Notes under the pieces: model-generated
Databases searched by the model: none
Seen by the model: the letters and a program-made list of their open reading frames with translations, nothing else
What the model was told of the DNA's origin: nothing
Shown: positions 41,171 through 50,981 of the stretch, in pieces
Numbering within the stretch: position 1 is the stretch's first letter
Layout of the letters: each line of letters opens with the position of its first letter
Assembly: GCA_040222995.1 (NCBI GenBank)
Contig: JAVKBW010000036.1
Coordinates: forward strand, 1 to 64,000
DNA length: 64,000 bases
Reading direction: 5' to 3'
From: JAVKBW01 sp040222995
Lineage (GTDB): Bacteria > Pseudomonadota > Alphaproteobacteria > UBA8366 > Aestuariispiraceae
Translations under genes and position numbers: made by a program

Positions 41171-42573
41171 GACTGCCTCGCAAGTCTGCCGCTCGTCAGT
41201 TTACCGAGCGTCGCGCCGAACCCGCCGGATGTCGGCGCATCGGTAACGTCGCCGCCGGCGGCCTTGCGCGCGAGATAGAAAACAACACCGACATAGCAGG
41301 ACAGAAGAACCGCATAGACCGCCAGATATACAAGAAGGGTGCTGAGCACCATGCCGGCCGGAACGTCTCCCACCGCGTCTGCCGTTGTCATCACGCCCTG
41401 CACCAGCCAGGGTTGACGGCCGATTTCCGTCGTGAACCAACCGGCGAGCGTTGCCAGCCAGCCCGAGAAGGTCATCGCGACCAGTCCGTAAAGAACCGGT
41501 CTTGAAAGCCCGTCGACGCCTCGACGATTGCGGATCATCAGCGCCAGGGCGAACCAGCTCACAGCCAGCATCGCAAGCCCGGTTCCGACCATCACGCGGA
41601 AACTGAAGAAGACCGGTGCGACACGCGGATGTTCGACAGTACCGTCTTCACGGACATAGTCGTTCAGCCCGGGCACGACGCCGTCGGCGGAATGCCGCAG
41701 AATCAATGAGGCGCCGTCGGGAATCGCGATCTCAAAATGGTTGGTGCGCGCCGTATCGTCGGGAATGGCGAACAGAACCAGCGGCACGTTCGGCCCGGTT
41801 TCCCAGTTGGCTTCCATGGCGGCGACCTTCTGCGGCTGGTGCTTCAGCGTGTTCAGCCCGTGCAGGTCGCCGGCGAATATCTGGATCGGTATCAGAACAG
41901 CCGCCGTTACGACGGCTGTTTTCATTGCCGCCTGAACGCCAGCCGACCGGTCCCCCAGTAGCAGGCGGAAGGCCGAGACGCCGGCAATCAGAAAGGCGAC
42001 GGTCAGCCCCGACGCCAGCAGCATGTGGGTGAACCGGTACGGCATCGACGGGTTGAACACGATGGCCATCCAGTCCGTCGCATGGGCGACGCCGTCCCGC
42101 ATCTCGAAGCCGGTCGGCGTGTGCATCCAGCTATTCAGGACAATAATCCAGAACGCCGAGACCGAGGTGCCGAAGGTAACCAGAAAGGTCGCGGTGGTAT
42201 GCAGCCAGGGCGGTACCCGCGAGAAGCCGAACAGCATGATGCCGAGAAACACGGCTTCAAGAAAAAAGGCTGTCAGAATTTCGTAGGCCAGCAGGGGCCC
42301 GGCGATATTCCCGACCGTTTCCATGAAGCCCGGCCAGTTGGTGCCGAACTGAAACGACATGGTAATGCCCGAAACCACTCCCATGGCAAAGGACAGGGCA
42401 AACACCTTTACCCAGAACATGTAGGCGTCCATCCATTTCTGGTCGCCGGTGCTGTTGTAGCGCAGTTTGAAAAACAGCAGCACCCAGCCGAGAGCGATGG
42501 TTATGGTCGGGAAAAGTATGTGGAATGAAATGTTCGCACCGAACTGAAGGCGCGACAGCATCAGGGTGTCCAT
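41167..42573 (-). CDS. cydA: Cytochrome bd-type (CIO) quinol oxidase subunit I
   Basis: 468 aa, nine membrane helices. LSRLQFGANISFHILFP has the haem-ligand His, the b558 Met/His region and the short Q-loop fit the CioA branch; GRQPWLVQGVMTTADAV follows. Oxidises ubiquinol and reduces O2 without proton pumping. ATG 42573 (MDTLML) is preferred; an in-frame GTG at 42585 adds four residues. It lacks a long Q-loop insertion. Confidence 0.95.
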   Translation of the reverse strand: MDTLMLSRLQFGANISFHILFPTITIALGWVLLFFKLRYNSTGDQKWMDAYMFWVKVFALSFAMGVVSGITMSFQFGTNWPGFMETVGNIAGPLLAYEILTAFFLEAVFLGIMLFGFSRVPPWLHTTATFLVTFGTSVSAFWIIVLNSWMHTPTGFEMRDGVAHATDWMAIVFNPSMPYRFTHMLLASGLTVAFLIAGVSAFRLLLGDRSAGVQAAMKTAVVTAAVLIPIQIFAGDLHGLNTLKHQPQKVAAMEANWETGPNVPLVLFAIPDDTARTNHFEIAIPDGASLILRHSADGVVPGLNDYVREDGTVEHPRVAPVFFSFRVMVGTGLAMLAVSWFALALMIRNRRGVDGLSRPVLYGLVAMTFSGWLATLAGWFTTEIGRQPWLVQGVMTTADAVGDVPAGMVLSTLLVYLAVYAVLLSCYVGVVFYLARKAAGGDVTDAPTSGGFGATLGKLTSGRLARQS

Positions 42574-42675
42574 CACGGTATCCACAAATTATTTCACAGC
42601 TATTATTTAAGTGTGCCGGAAGCTCAGCCAACCGGTTGCGACGCAACGCCGCAAGACACGGAAAACGCCCGCACT

Positions 42676-45246
42676 CTAGTCGAACGGGTTAAGCAACCGT
42701 TCCAGATACTGCAGTTCGGATTCAGGACGATTGCGGTCGGACGACCGCCGGCGCAACTCGTCGCGGATTTCACGGGCCCGCTTCAGTTCTCCGTTGCTGG
42801 GAATGTTGACATCGGAGGCGTCGCTTTCAGTGCCGATGCCGGTTCTGCCCTGCCGGCGGTTAAACGGGTCGGACTGGTTCTGCTGCTGCCCCTGTCCCTG
42901 CGCCTGCTGGCCCTGGCCCATCTGGCTGCCGTAGCGCTGCATAAACGCTTCCTGGGCAGCCCGCGCGGCTTCCCGCATCTGATCCAATGCCCGGCCCTGC
43001 GGCCCGACCGCATCTCCCGGCGCATTCTGTTGCAGAGCGTCGGAGGAGCGGCGCATTTCCCGGTCGGCCTGGCCGAAGGACTGCGGCGCAGAGCCCATCA
43101 TCTGTTCGAAACGCTTGCGAATATCGCCGAGTTGCTGGCGCAGGGCTTCCTGCAGAGCGGCGTCGGCGCCACGCGGTCCGCTACCGCGCTGGGTCTCGCC
43201 CTGCTGCAGGTTGTTGCCGGAATTCTGGTTGTCCGTGCCCTGGCCTTCCATGAATTCACGGTCTTGAGAATTCCTGAAGGTGCGATCCAGCAGTTCCTGC
43301 TGTCCCTTCATCAGTTGCTGCATGCCTTCCAGCATCTCCATCGCCTCCATCGCCTCCGGCGAGGGACGGGAACTGATACCGGCCTGCAGGTTTTCCATCA
43401 TCTTCTGAAGCTGTTGCAGCAGCCGCTGTGCAGCATCCTTCTGTCCCTGCCTAAGCAACTCGCGGATACGCTCCATGATCTGGTCGACATCGCTTTTCGC
43501 CAGGGTCTGAGCGTCTTCATCCAGCGGGTTCTGGGTCGTTTCGCCATCCTGCATCTGACGAAGCGCTTCCTGCGCCATGGCGCGCATGTAATCGTCCATC
43601 GCCTGCTGCAATTCATCCATCAGGCGTTCGATTTCCTCCTCGTCCGCACCGCGTGCAATGGCGTCCGCCAATGCCCGTTCGGCTTCACGGAGGCGGCGTT
43701 CCGCAACCGACAGGTCGCCGTCTTCCAACCGCAGGGCAAGATCCCACAGCAAGTCGACCATGTTATCGATTGTCTCGTCGGTCGGGTTGCCGGCACGACG
43801 GTCCATCAGACGGCGATGCGCCAGCGATAGTCCCATGAAAACAACCACATCGCCGGCATACAATTCGGTTGACTGCCCGATCGCCTGCAGATCGTAGCCG
43901 ACATCCGGCGCGACCTCCTGCCTTCCGGTCGCCAGAATACGCCGCTGATCGATCAGGGCTCTTGCAATCGGGTGCTGGAAGTCGCGCGCCGGCAGCGCGA
44001 AAGGCAGCGGGTCGCTGTAGATCGTCTGTCCCAGCGCGTCTTCCACCTTCAGTTCGGCAAAAACCGGATCGCCGGCCCAGATATGCTCCAGCAAGTTAAC
44101 GAAGGTCGTGCCGGTTACTTCCCGTTCACCGGTATCCGGCGAGGCGATATCGATGGAAATCGTCTCCTGCCCGTCGATGCGTTCCTTCGTCTTGCGGATT
44201 TCAATCGATAGCGCTACCACGCCGTAGTCGTCGGTTGCCTTGTAGTCCAGTTCCAGCGACCGCCTTTCGGTTAATTCGAAGGGGCGGTCTGACAGCGCGG
44301 CTTCCGGCGGGTTGTCGGGGGTGACCGCCACCCGCCATTCGGCAACCGGATCGTCGTCGATGGTGACGGCAAGATCGGCATCGGCCGTCAGTTCCTTCTC
44401 GATCCGGTAACTGCGCGATCCATTGGGATCGAATGCTTCTGCAGAATCCGTCAGTTCGAGCTGCGGGGGTTCTTCCGCACCGCCGACCTGGATAACAAGC
44501 CGGGACCCGACAGGCGCCTGCGCCCGTAAACTGTCGCCACCTTCCGCACTATCGGTCCGCGACAGGAAAATCGGGGCGACGGACGTGTATTCCGGCGGGG
44601 TGATCCAGGCATCCAGCGTCACCTTCGCAAGATCGGTACGGGGCGAGAAATGCGGTTGCAACGCGTGCAGAATGTTCAGTATCGCCCGATCGCCGGCCAG
44701 GCTGGCCACCGCAAGAAGCGCCAGCAGGGCGGCAAGCCGAAGGGCAAGCGGATCCCGCCGCGACAGATGCGGATCGGCGTGCCCGGCGCCCATGTTCTGG
44801 CTCGCGTCGATCGCCTGCCGACGGTGCAGCGCCCAAAGCGATTGCGCGGCGCTGTCGCCTTCCCCGAAGGCAATGCGGTCTTCCAGGGCTTCCAGCGGCC
44901 GGTGCTGCAGCTTGTTCGAGCGTTCCAGATGACGCAGAACGTCATTCCGGCGGGGCCGGCGAAAAGCGCGAATGCTGCGGACCAATGTCCAGCCGAACAT
45001 ACCGGCCGCGACGGCAAGCAGGGCGACATGGGGCCATGCCGGCAGCAGGCCGGGCCATCCGCTGGCCGCCACGGCGATGCCGGCTGCAAGAAGCGTCAGA
45101 AACGGCCAGAACGCGGACAGGAAGCGTTCGGCAAAGACGACGGCGTAACCCCGCAGCAGCAGTCCGGCGCTGACGGTCCCGGGACGCCGCCGCCTGAAGC
45201 GCGGTTCCCAGTGAGGCCGTTCGTTTTTACCTGTATCGCCGGTCAT
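42676..45246 (-). CDS. TIGR02302 family membrane protein
   Basis: 856 aa. Two or three N-terminal membrane helices (LSAFWPFLTLLAAGIAVAA, WPHVALLAVAAGMFGWTLV, LRLAALLALLAVASLAG), a beta-rich middle portion with VTLDAWITPPEYTSVAP, and a long helical region of Gln/Met/Arg-rich coiled coil with a low-complexity stretch (QMGQGQQAQGQGQQQ). Common in alphaproteobacteria near lysA; function unknown, likely periplasmic. Confidence 0.9.
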   Translation of the reverse strand: MTGDTGKNERPHWEPRFRRRRPGTVSAGLLLRGYAVVFAERFLSAFWPFLTLLAAGIAVAASGWPGLLPAWPHVALLAVAAGMFGWTLVRSIRAFRRPRRNDVLRHLERSNKLQHRPLEALEDRIAFGEGDSAAQSLWALHRRQAIDASQNMGAGHADPHLSRRDPLALRLAALLALLAVASLAGDRAILNILHALQPHFSPRTDLAKVTLDAWITPPEYTSVAPIFLSRTDSAEGGDSLRAQAPVGSRLVIQVGGAEEPPQLELTDSAEAFDPNGSRSYRIEKELTADADLAVTIDDDPVAEWRVAVTPDNPPEAALSDRPFELTERRSLELDYKATDDYGVVALSIEIRKTKERIDGQETISIDIASPDTGEREVTGTTFVNLLEHIWAGDPVFAELKVEDALGQTIYSDPLPFALPARDFQHPIARALIDQRRILATGRQEVAPDVGYDLQAIGQSTELYAGDVVVFMGLSLAHRRLMDRRAGNPTDETIDNMVDLLWDLALRLEDGDLSVAERRLREAERALADAIARGADEEEIERLMDELQQAMDDYMRAMAQEALRQMQDGETTQNPLDEDAQTLAKSDVDQIMERIRELLRQGQKDAAQRLLQQLQKMMENLQAGISSRPSPEAMEAMEMLEGMQQLMKGQQELLDRTFRNSQDREFMEGQGTDNQNSGNNLQQGETQRGSGPRGADAALQEALRQQLGDIRKRFEQMMGSAPQSFGQADREMRRSSDALQQNAPGDAVGPQGRALDQMREAARAAQEAFMQRYGSQMGQGQQAQGQGQQQNQSDPFNRRQGRTGIGTESDASDVNIPSNGELKRAREIRDELRRRSSDRNRPESELQYLERLLNPFD

Positions 45247-45263
45247 TCATCCGTCATTCGTTG

Positions 45264-46559
45264 TCAGTCACCTGCCGCAGCCCGAACCATCCCGTCGTTC
45301 TGTTGCCAGGATGCAAGCTGGTCCCGGCCAATCAGGTCTTCAATTTTCTGGCGCGGGCGGACCACTGAATAGACATCGCCGCTAACCAGCACTTCCGGCA
45401 CCAGGGGGCGGGAATTGTAGGTCGACGCCATCACCGCGCCATAGGCGCCGGCTGTTCCGAAGGCCACCAGGTCGCCCTCGCTTACAGGCGGCATCCGCCG
45501 TCCTCTGGCGAATGTATCGCCGGATTCGCATACGGGACCGACAATATCATAGATATCTGCCTGCGCGTCAGGGTCAGGCTGTCGCACCGGGATCACTTTA
45601 TGGTGTCCGTCATACATGGCGGGGCGGATCAGATCGTTCATCGCGGCGTCGAGAATCATGAATTTCCGCTCATCGCCCTGTTTCATGTAGATCACCCGGG
45701 ACAGCAGAATACCGGCATTGCCGACAATCATTCGTCCGGGCTCCAGCAGGATTTTACCGCCAAGTGGTGCGATTTCTTCGCGAATAACCGCTGCATAGGC
45801 ATCCGGCAGGGGTGGTACTTCGGTATCGTAGGGAACGCCCAGCCCGCCGCCGAGATCGATATGCCTTATCGCGTGGCCGTCGGCGCGCAACAGTTTTACG
45901 ATTTCGGCAACCCGCCTGAAGGCCGCTCTATAGGGCCCCAGTTCCGTCAGTTGCGACCCGATATGCACGGCGATTGAAATCGGTTCGATTCCGGGCAGGC
46001 TGGCCGCCAAACGATAGATCTCCTGTGCCCGGTTGATATCGATACCGAATTTGTTTTCCTTTTTCCCGGTAGAAATCTTTGCATGTGTATTGGCGTCGAC
46101 ATCCGGGTTTACGCGAACGGCGACATGCGCGGTTTTCCCCAGCGCTGTGGCGACCCGGCTCAATGCGTGCAGTTCGTTTTCGGATTCGACATTCAATTCC
46201 AGAATGCCGGTCTGCAGCGCGAAGGCCATTTCGGATTCCGTCTTCCCGATTCCGGAAAAGACGATACGCTCCGGCGGCACGCCGGCCGCAAGCGCCTGGC
46301 GCAACTCGCCTTCGGACACAACGTCCGCACCGGCGCCGAGATCGCACAAGGTCTTGATGACGGAAAGGTTTGAATTCGCCTTTACCGCATAACAGACAAG
46401 CGCATCCATGTCGGCGAACGCATCGGCGAATACCGTGTAATGCCGCGTCAGCGTTGCCGTGGAATAGACGTAGGCCGGGGTTCCGACCTCGGACGCGATC
46501 CGGGAAAGAGGAACGGCTTCGGCGCACAATTCCCCATTTATGTAATCGAAGTGGTTCAT
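45264..46559 (-). CDS. lysA: Diaminopimelate decarboxylase
   Basis: PLP alanine-racemase-fold enzyme, last step of lysine synthesis. 431 aa. The PLP Lys is in VCYAVKANSNLSV, GIGKTESEM and HIGSQLTELGPY follow, with HIDLGGGLGVPY, EPGRMIVGNAG and GPVCESGDTFARGR. Located between the lipoprotein gene and TIGR02302 on the same strand, 17 bp from the latter. Confidence 0.96.
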   Translation of the reverse strand: MNHFDYINGELCAEAVPLSRIASEVGTPAYVYSTATLTRHYTVFADAFADMDALVCYAVKANSNLSVIKTLCDLGAGADVVSEGELRQALAAGVPPERIVFSGIGKTESEMAFALQTGILELNVESENELHALSRVATALGKTAHVAVRVNPDVDANTHAKISTGKKENKFGIDINRAQEIYRLAASLPGIEPISIAVHIGSQLTELGPYRAAFRRVAEIVKLLRADGHAIRHIDLGGGLGVPYDTEVPPLPDAYAAVIREEIAPLGGKILLEPGRMIVGNAGILLSRVIYMKQGDERKFMILDAAMNDLIRPAMYDGHHKVIPVRQPDPDAQADIYDIVGPVCESGDTFARGRRMPPVSEGDLVAFGTAGAYGAVMASTYNSRPLVPEVLVSGDVYSVVRPRQKIEDLIGRDQLASWQQNDGMVRAAAGD

Positions 46560-46587
46560 GTTGCGTCCAGATTTGGTTAAAGGTCGG

Positions 46588-46755
46588 CTATTCCGACGGA
46601 TAGGTTTGCGGGTAGGACGATTCAGGATCCGGCGCTTCCGGATCGGCTTTTTTGCCGCAGCCGCCCAGCAATGCGGCGGCCAGCAACAGGATCGCCATGC
46701 CCCAAATCAACGAGTGGCGATGCCGAACAGAATCTCGCGCTGCTTTCACGTTCAC
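46588..46755 (-). CDS. lptM: LptM-like small lipoprotein
   Basis: 55 aa, below usual gene-calling size. Basic N-terminus, hydrophobic helix (LIWGMAILLLAAALLGGCG) ending in a lipobox LLGGC, then KKADPEAPDPESSYPQ. Starts with GTG that overlaps the argH stop (GTGA), a strong coupling sign. Such lipoproteins between argH and lysA are the LptM (YifL) type, which help mature the LptD translocon through disulfide exchange in E. coli. Confidence 0.82.
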   Translation of the reverse strand: MNVKAARDSVRHRHSLIWGMAILLLAAALLGGCGKKADPEAPDPESSYPQTYPSE

Positions 46756-48134
46756 AGGAAACGCTCCTTTGCGGCCGCCACGGCGGCCTTTACGTTTTCC
46801 GGGGCCGTGCCGCCGAAACTGCGCCGGCCCGCGACCGCCGAATCCACGGACAATACATCGAATATAGCATCAGTCAGGCGCGATTCCACCGTTTGCAGGT
46901 CTTTCAACGTCAATTCATCCAGACGGCACTGTTTTTCTGACGCCATCGCGACAATGCGTCCGGTTATATGGTGGGCGTCGCGAAACGGCATGCCCATCTC
47001 TCTGACAAGATAATCGGCAAGATCTGTCGCCGTCGGAAAGCCGCGTTCCAAAGCATCGCGCATCGCCGTTTCATTGGCTTCGAGATCGTCGATCATGCCG
47101 GCGGTCGCCTTGATCGCCAGGGTCAGGGTTTCGACAGCGTCGAAAACCGGTTCCTTGTCTTCCTGCATGTCCTTGCCATAGGTCATCGGCAGGCCCTTCA
47201 TGACGACCAGCAGGGTGGTCAGCGCGCCGATCAGCCGTCCCGGCTTGGCGCGTACCAGTTCGGCGGCGTCCGGATTGCGCTTTTGCGGCATGATCGAAGA
47301 ACCGGTCGTGAAGGCATCCGACAATTTGACGAACCGGAACTGGTCGCTGGCCCACAGTACGATTTCCTCGGCCAGACGTGACAGGTGCACGGTCAGAATC
47401 GAACCGGCGGCGAGAAATTCCATCGCAAAGTCCCGCGCCGCGACGCTGTCCATCGAATTCGCGGTCGGCCGGTCGAATCCGAGTGCTTTCGCCGTCATCT
47501 CCCGGTCAATCGGAAAGCCGGTTCCGGCTAGGGCGGCAGCGCCCAACGGACATTCATTCATCCGTTTCCGGCAATCCGCCAGACGGCCGCGATCGCGCCC
47601 GATCATTTCGACATAGGCAAGCAGATGATGACCGAAGGTGACCGGCTGGGCCGTCTGCAGATGCGTAAAACCCGGCATTGCAGTTGCGGCGTACAGGTCG
47701 GCTTTCTCGATCAGACTGCGCAACAAATTCAGGATTTCCGCGTCGAGATCGTCGATGGCGTCGCGCAGCCAGAGCCTGATATCGGTCGCGACCTGGTCGT
47801 TTCTGCTGCGCGCGGTGTGCAGCCGGCCGGCGGCGTCGCCGATCAGCGTTTTCAGCCGGTCTTCGATATTCATGTGAATATCTTCCAGCGCGCGATTGAA
47901 CGTGAAGTCGCCGGCGGCGATTTCCCCGGCGATCCGATCAAGCCCTTGTGTGATGTCTTTGGCGTCGGTTTCTGAGATAATACCGGTCTTGGCCAGCATT
48001 GCCGCATGCGCCTGCGAGCCTTTGATATCCTGGGCGAACAGGCGCTGATCGTAGTCGATCGACGCGTTGATCTGTTCCATGATTTCGGCCGGAGGGGTGC
48101 TGAAGCGCCCGCCCCACATCTTGTTTGCTGTCAT
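46752..48134 (-). CDS. argH: Argininosuccinate lyase
   Basis: 460 aa fumarase/aspartase superfamily enzyme, last step of arginine synthesis. HMNIEDRLKTLIGD, HTARSRNDQVATDIRLWLRD, PGFTHLQTAQPVTFGHHLL and the signature GSSIMPQKRNPDAAELVR with the catalytic Ser are intact. Upstream of lptM and lysA in one operon. Confidence 0.97.
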   Translation of the reverse strand: MTANKMWGGRFSTPPAEIMEQINASIDYDQRLFAQDIKGSQAHAAMLAKTGIISETDAKDITQGLDRIAGEIAAGDFTFNRALEDIHMNIEDRLKTLIGDAAGRLHTARSRNDQVATDIRLWLRDAIDDLDAEILNLLRSLIEKADLYAATAMPGFTHLQTAQPVTFGHHLLAYVEMIGRDRGRLADCRKRMNECPLGAAALAGTGFPIDREMTAKALGFDRPTANSMDSVAARDFAMEFLAAGSILTVHLSRLAEEIVLWASDQFRFVKLSDAFTTGSSIMPQKRNPDAAELVRAKPGRLIGALTTLLVVMKGLPMTYGKDMQEDKEPVFDAVETLTLAIKATAGMIDDLEANETAMRDALERGFPTATDLADYLVREMGMPFRDAHHITGRIVAMASEKQCRLDELTLKDLQTVESRLTDAIFDVLSVDSAVAGRRSFGGTAPENVKAAVAAAKERFL

Positions 48135-48218
48135 AACATGCCTATCTCGTCTCGTGTGATGGCTGTTTTGACATCACGACGTAGCAAAGAAAAGCGCCAG
48201 AAGGGATCGAACGTCAAT

Positions 48219-48821
48219 ATGTTGCAGAGAATCGCCCGATCGGAAGACCGTCTGATCTTCAAAACAGCCTCCTCTATGTTTCTTGCCTTGATGGTTTTGG
48301 CGGCGCCTCCTGTATTTGCGGCCGACCCGCCACCGACCAGGGGCGAGATGCAGCGTTTCGTTCTGGTCGAGGAACGGGTCGCAGCGCCTGATGTCGATGT
48401 TCTGAAAGGCGACGGCGGTACCGTGGCGATCAGCGATTTCAGGGGCAAGGTCGTGCTGCTGAATTTCTGGGCGACCTGGTGCCCGCCCTGCATCCGCGAA
48501 ATGCCGGCGCTCGACCGGCTGCAAAGCGATCTGGGTGGCGACGACTTCGCGGTGGTGGCCGTCAGCACGGATGCGGGCGGCAAAGCCGTTGCGGAACCGT
48601 ATCTGCGTGATCGCCTTGGATTAACGAATCTCGATCTGTATCTCGATCCGAAGTTTACCGCCTGGAAAACCTACCAGGCCGGCGGTCTGCCGACATCCTT
48701 CGTGATAGACCGGCAGGGGCGGCTGGTCGGCGCTCTGGTCGGTGAAGCGGAATGGGACGGCGACGATGCGAAGGCTCTGTTCCGCCATCTGATCAATGAG
48801 CCGGTAGAGATTTCTGGCTAG
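48219..48821 (+). CDS. TlpA-like thiol-disulfide oxidoreductase
   Basis: 200 aa. An N-terminal membrane segment (SSMFLALMVLAAPPVFAADP) for export, then an AhpC/TSA-type thioredoxin fold with VVLLNFWATWCPPCIREMPAL (redox Cys pair CPPC) and GLPTSFVIDRQGRLVG (cis-Pro). Probably periplasmic, in cytochrome c or oxidase assembly. ATG 48219 has AAGGGA upstream; ATG 48276 is an alternative. Divergent from argH. Confidence 0.92.
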   Translation: MLQRIARSEDRLIFKTASSMFLALMVLAAPPVFAADPPPTRGEMQRFVLVEERVAAPDVDVLKGDGGTVAISDFRGKVVLLNFWATWCPPCIREMPALDRLQSDLGGDDFAVVAVSTDAGGKAVAEPYLRDRLGLTNLDLYLDPKFTAWKTYQAGGLPTSFVIDRQGRLVGALVGEAEWDGDDAKALFRHLINEPVEISG

Positions 48822-48828
48822 AAAACCC

Positions 48829-49350
48829 TTAACGCAGCAGTTTTTCGCCGGTTTTCAGTTCGACGGCTTTCATCAGCCCGATGACGGTTTCCTGACTGAT
48901 GGAATCGCCGGAGCCCATGATCTGTTCGCGGTAGATAACTTTCAGCGCGTCGGCGTGCAGCGTTATCAGCAGCATGTCAGGCTCTTCCAGCCGTTCTTCC
49001 TGCTCCATCAGGTACAGGCACAGTGACCGGCCGACCTGGGTGATCAGCGGGTAGCCGAAGGTCGCCGCCTGTCCCCGCATATTGTGGATCACGCGAAACA
49101 GAAGCTTGAGGGTTTCCGGCGATTTGTTCTTCTTGTATTCGGTGACAAGCCTGTCGACTTCCGTCATATCCGTCTTCAGGTGTTCGATATAGTCGTCTTT
49201 CAGGTTTTCGACGCGCTGCTGCGCTTCGGCAATGGCGAGATGCGCAGGTTTGCCGCCGTATTTAGGCACCTTCGTCGCAAGCTTGTTCGGCGGTTTGATT
49301 GCCTTCGCCTTTTTGACTGCCGGTTTCGTGTTGTTGTCTGCCTGTTGCAC
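48829..49350 (-). CDS. Hpt-domain histidine phosphotransfer protein
   Basis: 173 aa. Lys-rich N-terminal tail, then a helical bundle whose motif LFRVIHNMRGQAATFGYPLI contains the phospho-accepting His. No kinase domain. It follows the response regulator by 6 bp, so together they form a stand-alone phosphorelay pair. The start is GTG with AGG upstream. Confidence 0.85.
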   Translation of the reverse strand: MQQADNNTKPAVKKAKAIKPPNKLATKVPKYGGKPAHLAIAEAQQRVENLKDDYIEHLKTDMTEVDRLVTEYKKNKSPETLKLLFRVIHNMRGQAATFGYPLITQVGRSLCLYLMEQEERLEEPDMLLITLHADALKVIYREQIMGSGDSISQETVIGLMKAVELKTGEKLLR

Positions 49351-49356
49351 GTCGAT

Positions 49357-49881
49357 TCAACCTTTCGCCGGATCAATGTCGTAAATGTCTTTATTGGACC
49401 GGCGGTTTTCACCGTCGAAATCTTCCTCTTCCCTGCGCCTTCGGTCGGGACCGAAAAAGTCGCCTGCGCGGACGTATGATCTCGGGTTCTCAACCACGGA
49501 GGCAAGCCTGCTATACAGAGCCTGTGCCGTGACAGGTTTTGCGAGAAATTCGTTCACACCGAAATCGCGGGCCTGAAGCACTCGTTTCGATTCACTGTAT
49601 CCCGTCAGCATGATGATCGGCATGTACTTGTCGGGACTGTCCGGCCGGTTTCTGATCCAGTCCAGCAATGTCAGGCCGTCACCGGGTTCCATGTCCCAGT
49701 CGCTGATGATCAGGTCCGGCATGAAGGATTTTGCGGCCTCGAACCCGTCATAGGCGTCGCGGGCGATGTTGATATCGGTGATTTCGAAGGATTCCAGTAT
49801 CCTCTGGATCATGAGACGCATGAAGTTGTTATCTTCGACGACCAGTATCCGAAGGTTTGAAAAATCGTAGTTCTTCGCCAT
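49357..49881 (-). CDS. Single-domain response regulator
   Basis: 174 aa. CheY-like receiver (residues about 10-130): ILVVEDNNFMRLM (acid pocket), phospho-Asp in DLIISDWDMEPGDG, Thr in MLTGYSES, Lys in FLAKPVTAQAL. The C-terminal tail is arginine- and aspartate-rich (GPDRRRREEEDFDG) without an output domain. ATG 49881 preferred; GTG 49893 is in frame. Paired with the Hpt gene. Confidence 0.93.
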   Translation of the reverse strand: MAKNYDFSNLRILVVEDNNFMRLMIQRILESFEITDINIARDAYDGFEAAKSFMPDLIISDWDMEPGDGLTLLDWIRNRPDSPDKYMPIIMLTGYSESKRVLQARDFGVNEFLAKPVTAQALYSRLASVVENPRSYVRAGDFFGPDRRRREEEDFDGENRRSNKDIYDIDPAKG

Positions 49882-50004
49882 TCTTGTACTCACGCTGCGT
49901 CAACCACCCCTCCCCAGGTTCGGTTCACGCAATTCCCCTTTTGACGCAATCCTATATAGCTTTGCGCCAAACGGCAAAGAAGCTTTCCGCCGAAGGTTCA
50001 GGCT

Positions 50005-50877
50005 CTATCTGGTCGGTGTCTTTTCATCGCCGGAATAGTCATAGAATCCGCGTCCCGTTTTGCGGCCAAGCCAGCCGGCCTCGACGTATTTCACCAGCAG
50101 AGGGCAGGGGCGGTACTTGCTGTCGGCCAGATCGGTGTAAAGTACCTGCATAATGGCGAGACAGGTATCGAGCCCGACAAAATCAGCCAGTTCGAACGGT
50201 CCCAGCGGATGGTTGGCGCCAAGTTTCAGCGCTGTATCGATGGAAGAAACGCTGCCGACCCCCTCATACAGGGTGTAAACGGCCTCGTTGATCATCGGCA
50301 TCAGAACGCGGTTGACGATAAAAGCCGGAAAGTCTTCTGCCGTGGCGATTGTCTTGCCCAGACGTTGCAGAAGCTCGCTGCCGGCCTCGAATGTGGCGTC
50401 GGACGTCTGCAGCCCGCGGATGACCTCCACCAGCTTCATGGAGGGGACGGGATTCATGAAGTGCAGGCCGATAAACCGTTCCGGCCTGTCCGTCGCCGTG
50501 GCGAGGCGGGTAATCGATATCGACGACGTATTGGTCGCCAGCCAGGCTTCCGGCTTCAGATGCGGGCATAATTCGGTGAAAATCCGGCGTTTCAGGTCTT
50601 CATTCTCCGCCGCCGATTCGATGACGATATCGCAGTCGGAAAAACCTGAAAATCCGGTGCCTGTTTCGATCAGTTGCAGGGCAGCCGACCGTTCCGCTTC
50701 CGACACCTCGCCGCGCGAGACCAGCTTGTCGAGATTGGCCGCAACCTTTTCCGTCGCGCTTTCAAGCCGCTGATCGTCGATGTCAATCATGTAAACCTGA
50801 ATGCCGATCAACGCACATACCTGGGCAATGCCATGACCCATCTGGCCTGCACCAATGATCCCAATCTTTTCCGTCAT
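50005..50877 (-). CDS. hbd: 3-hydroxybutyryl-CoA dehydrogenase
   Basis: 290 aa, NAD-binding IGIIGAGQMGHGIAQVCAL, catalytic His in GLHFMNPVPSMKLVEV, Asn/Glu region AENEDLKRRIF and C-terminal LGPFELADFVGLDT. Interconverts (S)-3-hydroxybutyryl-CoA and acetoacetyl-CoA. Downstream of etfBA on the same strand, a common alphaproteobacterial order. Confidence 0.95.
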   Translation of the reverse strand: MTEKIGIIGAGQMGHGIAQVCALIGIQVYMIDIDDQRLESATEKVAANLDKLVSRGEVSEAERSAALQLIETGTGFSGFSDCDIVIESAAENEDLKRRIFTELCPHLKPEAWLATNTSSISITRLATATDRPERFIGLHFMNPVPSMKLVEVIRGLQTSDATFEAGSELLQRLGKTIATAEDFPAFIVNRVLMPMINEAVYTLYEGVGSVSSIDTALKLGANHPLGPFELADFVGLDTCLAIMQVLYTDLADSKYRPCPLLVKYVEAGWLGRKTGRGFYDYSGDEKTPTR

Positions 50878-50981
50878 TCCGCAAAATCCATTGCCAAATA
50901 AAAACCGGCCCCATGGGAGACCATGGAGCCGGTTGATGCAATAGGTTTATGATGCGCTGCAATAACCCGCAGGGCACGAGC

